NCBI GenBank assembly: GCA_947463385.1
Contig: CANHSL010000007.1
Span: 1-50,951 of the forward strand
Origin: Flavobacteriales bacterium
GTDB taxonomy: Bacteria; Bacteroidota; Bacteroidia; Flavobacteriales_D; Crocinitomicaceae
Length of the DNA: 50,951 nt
Direction of reading: 5' to 3'
Each line of letters begins with the position of its first letter. Position 1 is the first letter of the stretch. Below are positions 49,979-50,951 of the stretch, in pieces. The translations under genes and the position numbers were made by a program. A model generated the notes under the pieces. It ran no database searches. It worked only from the letters and a program-made list of their open reading frames with translations, and was not told the DNA's origin.

Positions 49979-50951
49979 TTAGTCTGCAAGGTCGTATGCT
50001 TGATAGGATTTATCCTTGTAAAGCAACGTTGCTTTTTGAACTACTTCATTTAACTCGTTAAAGATTTGATACGATTCGCTATAACCGAAAAGGTCTTGGG
50101 CGATGTTTGATTTAATCCGAATGCGTATCGCCTTTCCACTGATGTCATAAGCTTGTTGGTCGAATGTTAATTTAGGATCTTCCTTCGAAACATAGCTAAA
50201 AAAGCCTTCCATGAAGGAAGCATCGGTGTTAAAATTCGCAATGAATGCTTTAACATCCGGGTACTTTTTCTTTAATTGTTCACGGTTTGTATTCACAAAT
50301 TCTAAACTATATGAATTCACATGCCCACCACGAATTAAACTGCTATAATAGTCTGTTATATCCGTAGTATCTAAAGCCACAAAAACATCAGGCATAATTC
50401 CGCCACCACCGTATACCAAGCGATTTTTAATCATGGTATAGAACTTCAAAGAATCCGGCAATTTAATAGAGTCCGCATGCTGAAATTCTCCATTTAAATA
50501 CCGTTGCGTAAGGTCTTTACGGTAGGTCTCCACGTCTTGATATGGTTTTTGAATAAATCGTCCAGTGGGCGTATAATACCGTGCAATCGTTAATCTTAAT
50601 TCACTCCCGTCTGCTAAGGGTGTTGGACGTTGAACTAGGCCTTTACCAAAGGTTCTTCTGCCAACTACCAACCCACGATCCCAATCTTGAATGGCTCCAG
50701 AAACAATTTCACTCGCTGAGGCTGTGTATTCATCGGTTAAAACAATCAAACCACCCTCTTCCCAAAGTCCTTTTTTACTTGCAGACAAGTTACTGCGAGG
50801 CTGTGCACGTCCGATGGAATAAACCAATAATTTGTTACCCGAGATAAATTCATCAGCAACTCCCCTTGCCGCATCAAGGAGCCCTCCCCCATTTCCTTGT
50901 AAATCGAAAATAAGGTTTTTCATTCCTTTTGACTTTAAATCTTTGAGTGCT
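49979..50951 (-). CDS. S41 family C-terminal processing peptidase, N-terminus cut by window edge
   Basis: The frame is open to the window edge, giving about 324 C-terminal residues. The methionine at 50923 is internal, because codons for ALKDLKSKG precede it in frame. The peptidase S41 core is visible: LIFDLQGNGGGLLDAARGVA, the Ser region DEYTASASEIVSGAIQDW and the Lys region GRRTFGKGLVQRPTPLADGS, forming the Ser-Lys dyad. The PDZ domain and signal sequence lie outside the window. The family (CtpA/Prc) trims or degrades periplasmic proteins. The region after about residue 170 of this fragment is a family-specific C-terminal extension. Confidence 0.93.
   Translation of the reverse strand, partial: ALKDLKSKGMKNLIFDLQGNGGGLLDAARGVADEFISGNKLLVYSIGRAQPRSNLSASKKGLWEEGGLIVLTDEYTASASEIVSGAIQDWDRGLVVGRRTFGKGLVQRPTPLADGSELRLTIARYYTPTGRFIQKPYQDVETYRKDLTQRYLNGEFQHADSIKLPDSLKFYTMIKNRLVYGGGGIMPDVFVALDTTDITDYYSSLIRGGHVNSYSLEFVNTNREQLKKKYPDVKAFIANFNTDASFMEGFFSYVSKEDPKLTFDQQAYDISGKAIRIRIKSNIAQDLFGYSESYQIFNELNEVVQKATLLYKDKSYQAYDLAD

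Overview
The window looks like chromosomal DNA of a Bacteroidota bacterium, most likely Flavobacteriales and possibly close to Crocinitomicaceae/Fluviicola. The family placement is inferred from recognised proteins, not from a tree. The evidence is: the Bacteroidota promoter box TAnnTTTG upstream of many genes, three proteins with type IX secretion (T9SS) C-terminal sorting domains, a carbamoyl-phosphate synthase large subunit without its regulatory tail, a DNA primase whose zinc site is degraded, and few recognisable Shine-Dalgarno sites. Gene density is very high. Many neighbours overlap by 4 bases (ATGA), and no non-coding stretch exceeds about 280 bases. I saw no insertion sequence, prophage, CRISPR array or rRNA.

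Layout. 1-2100: start of an L-2-hydroxyglutarate oxidase (minus, cut by the edge), diverging from an M3 oligopeptidase. 2086-2335: a tRNA-Met(CAT) gene, preceded by a broken copy of its own 5' end that carries three 24-base hairpin repeats, and followed by a terminator. 2350-6440: a lipoprotein, two related secreted proteins of unknown function, a DUF2237 protein and the SelO protein-AMPylase. 6469-11582: an apparently self-regulated efflux cassette, TetR regulator - ABC exporter - HlyD adaptor - TolC. The ABC protein has lost most ATPase motifs. 11606-15269: a fragment of a PhoD-like phosphatase, a phosphodiester-glycosidase-like membrane protein with a TPR protein, and a carotenoid desaturase. 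15448-18140: the DNA-binding protein HU, then a T9SS-secreted Kazal-repeat protein coupled to a dicarboxylate/amino-acid symporter. 18203-26452: acyl-CoA carboxylase beta subunit, a VWA protein with an unusually placed sorting domain, and the minus-strand run carB - flippase - outer-membrane protein.

26611-31484: a DUF4159 protein, a four-gene unit (CBS/ACT protein, NAD kinase, FKBP isomerase, cyclophilin-FKBP fusion) and pdxJ. 31481-36846: a run of polyprenyl synthase, lipoprotein, dnaG and MscS channel, next to a DUF58 gene. 36946-42279: a large T9SS-sorted surface protein, an SUI1/YciH factor and a TonB-dependent receptor. 42452-46376: the Entner-Doudoroff entry operon zwf-pgl-edd. 46373-50951: TerC, ElaA-type acetyltransferase, M13 metallopeptidase and a partial S41 C-terminal processing protease.

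The strongest leads are the degenerate ABC exporter with its palindromic operator, the rebuilt tRNA-Met locus with hairpin repeats, the repeated placement of promoter boxes 3-8 bases from start codons (leaderless or nearly leaderless mRNAs), and the VWA protein whose sorting domain follows a membrane helix.
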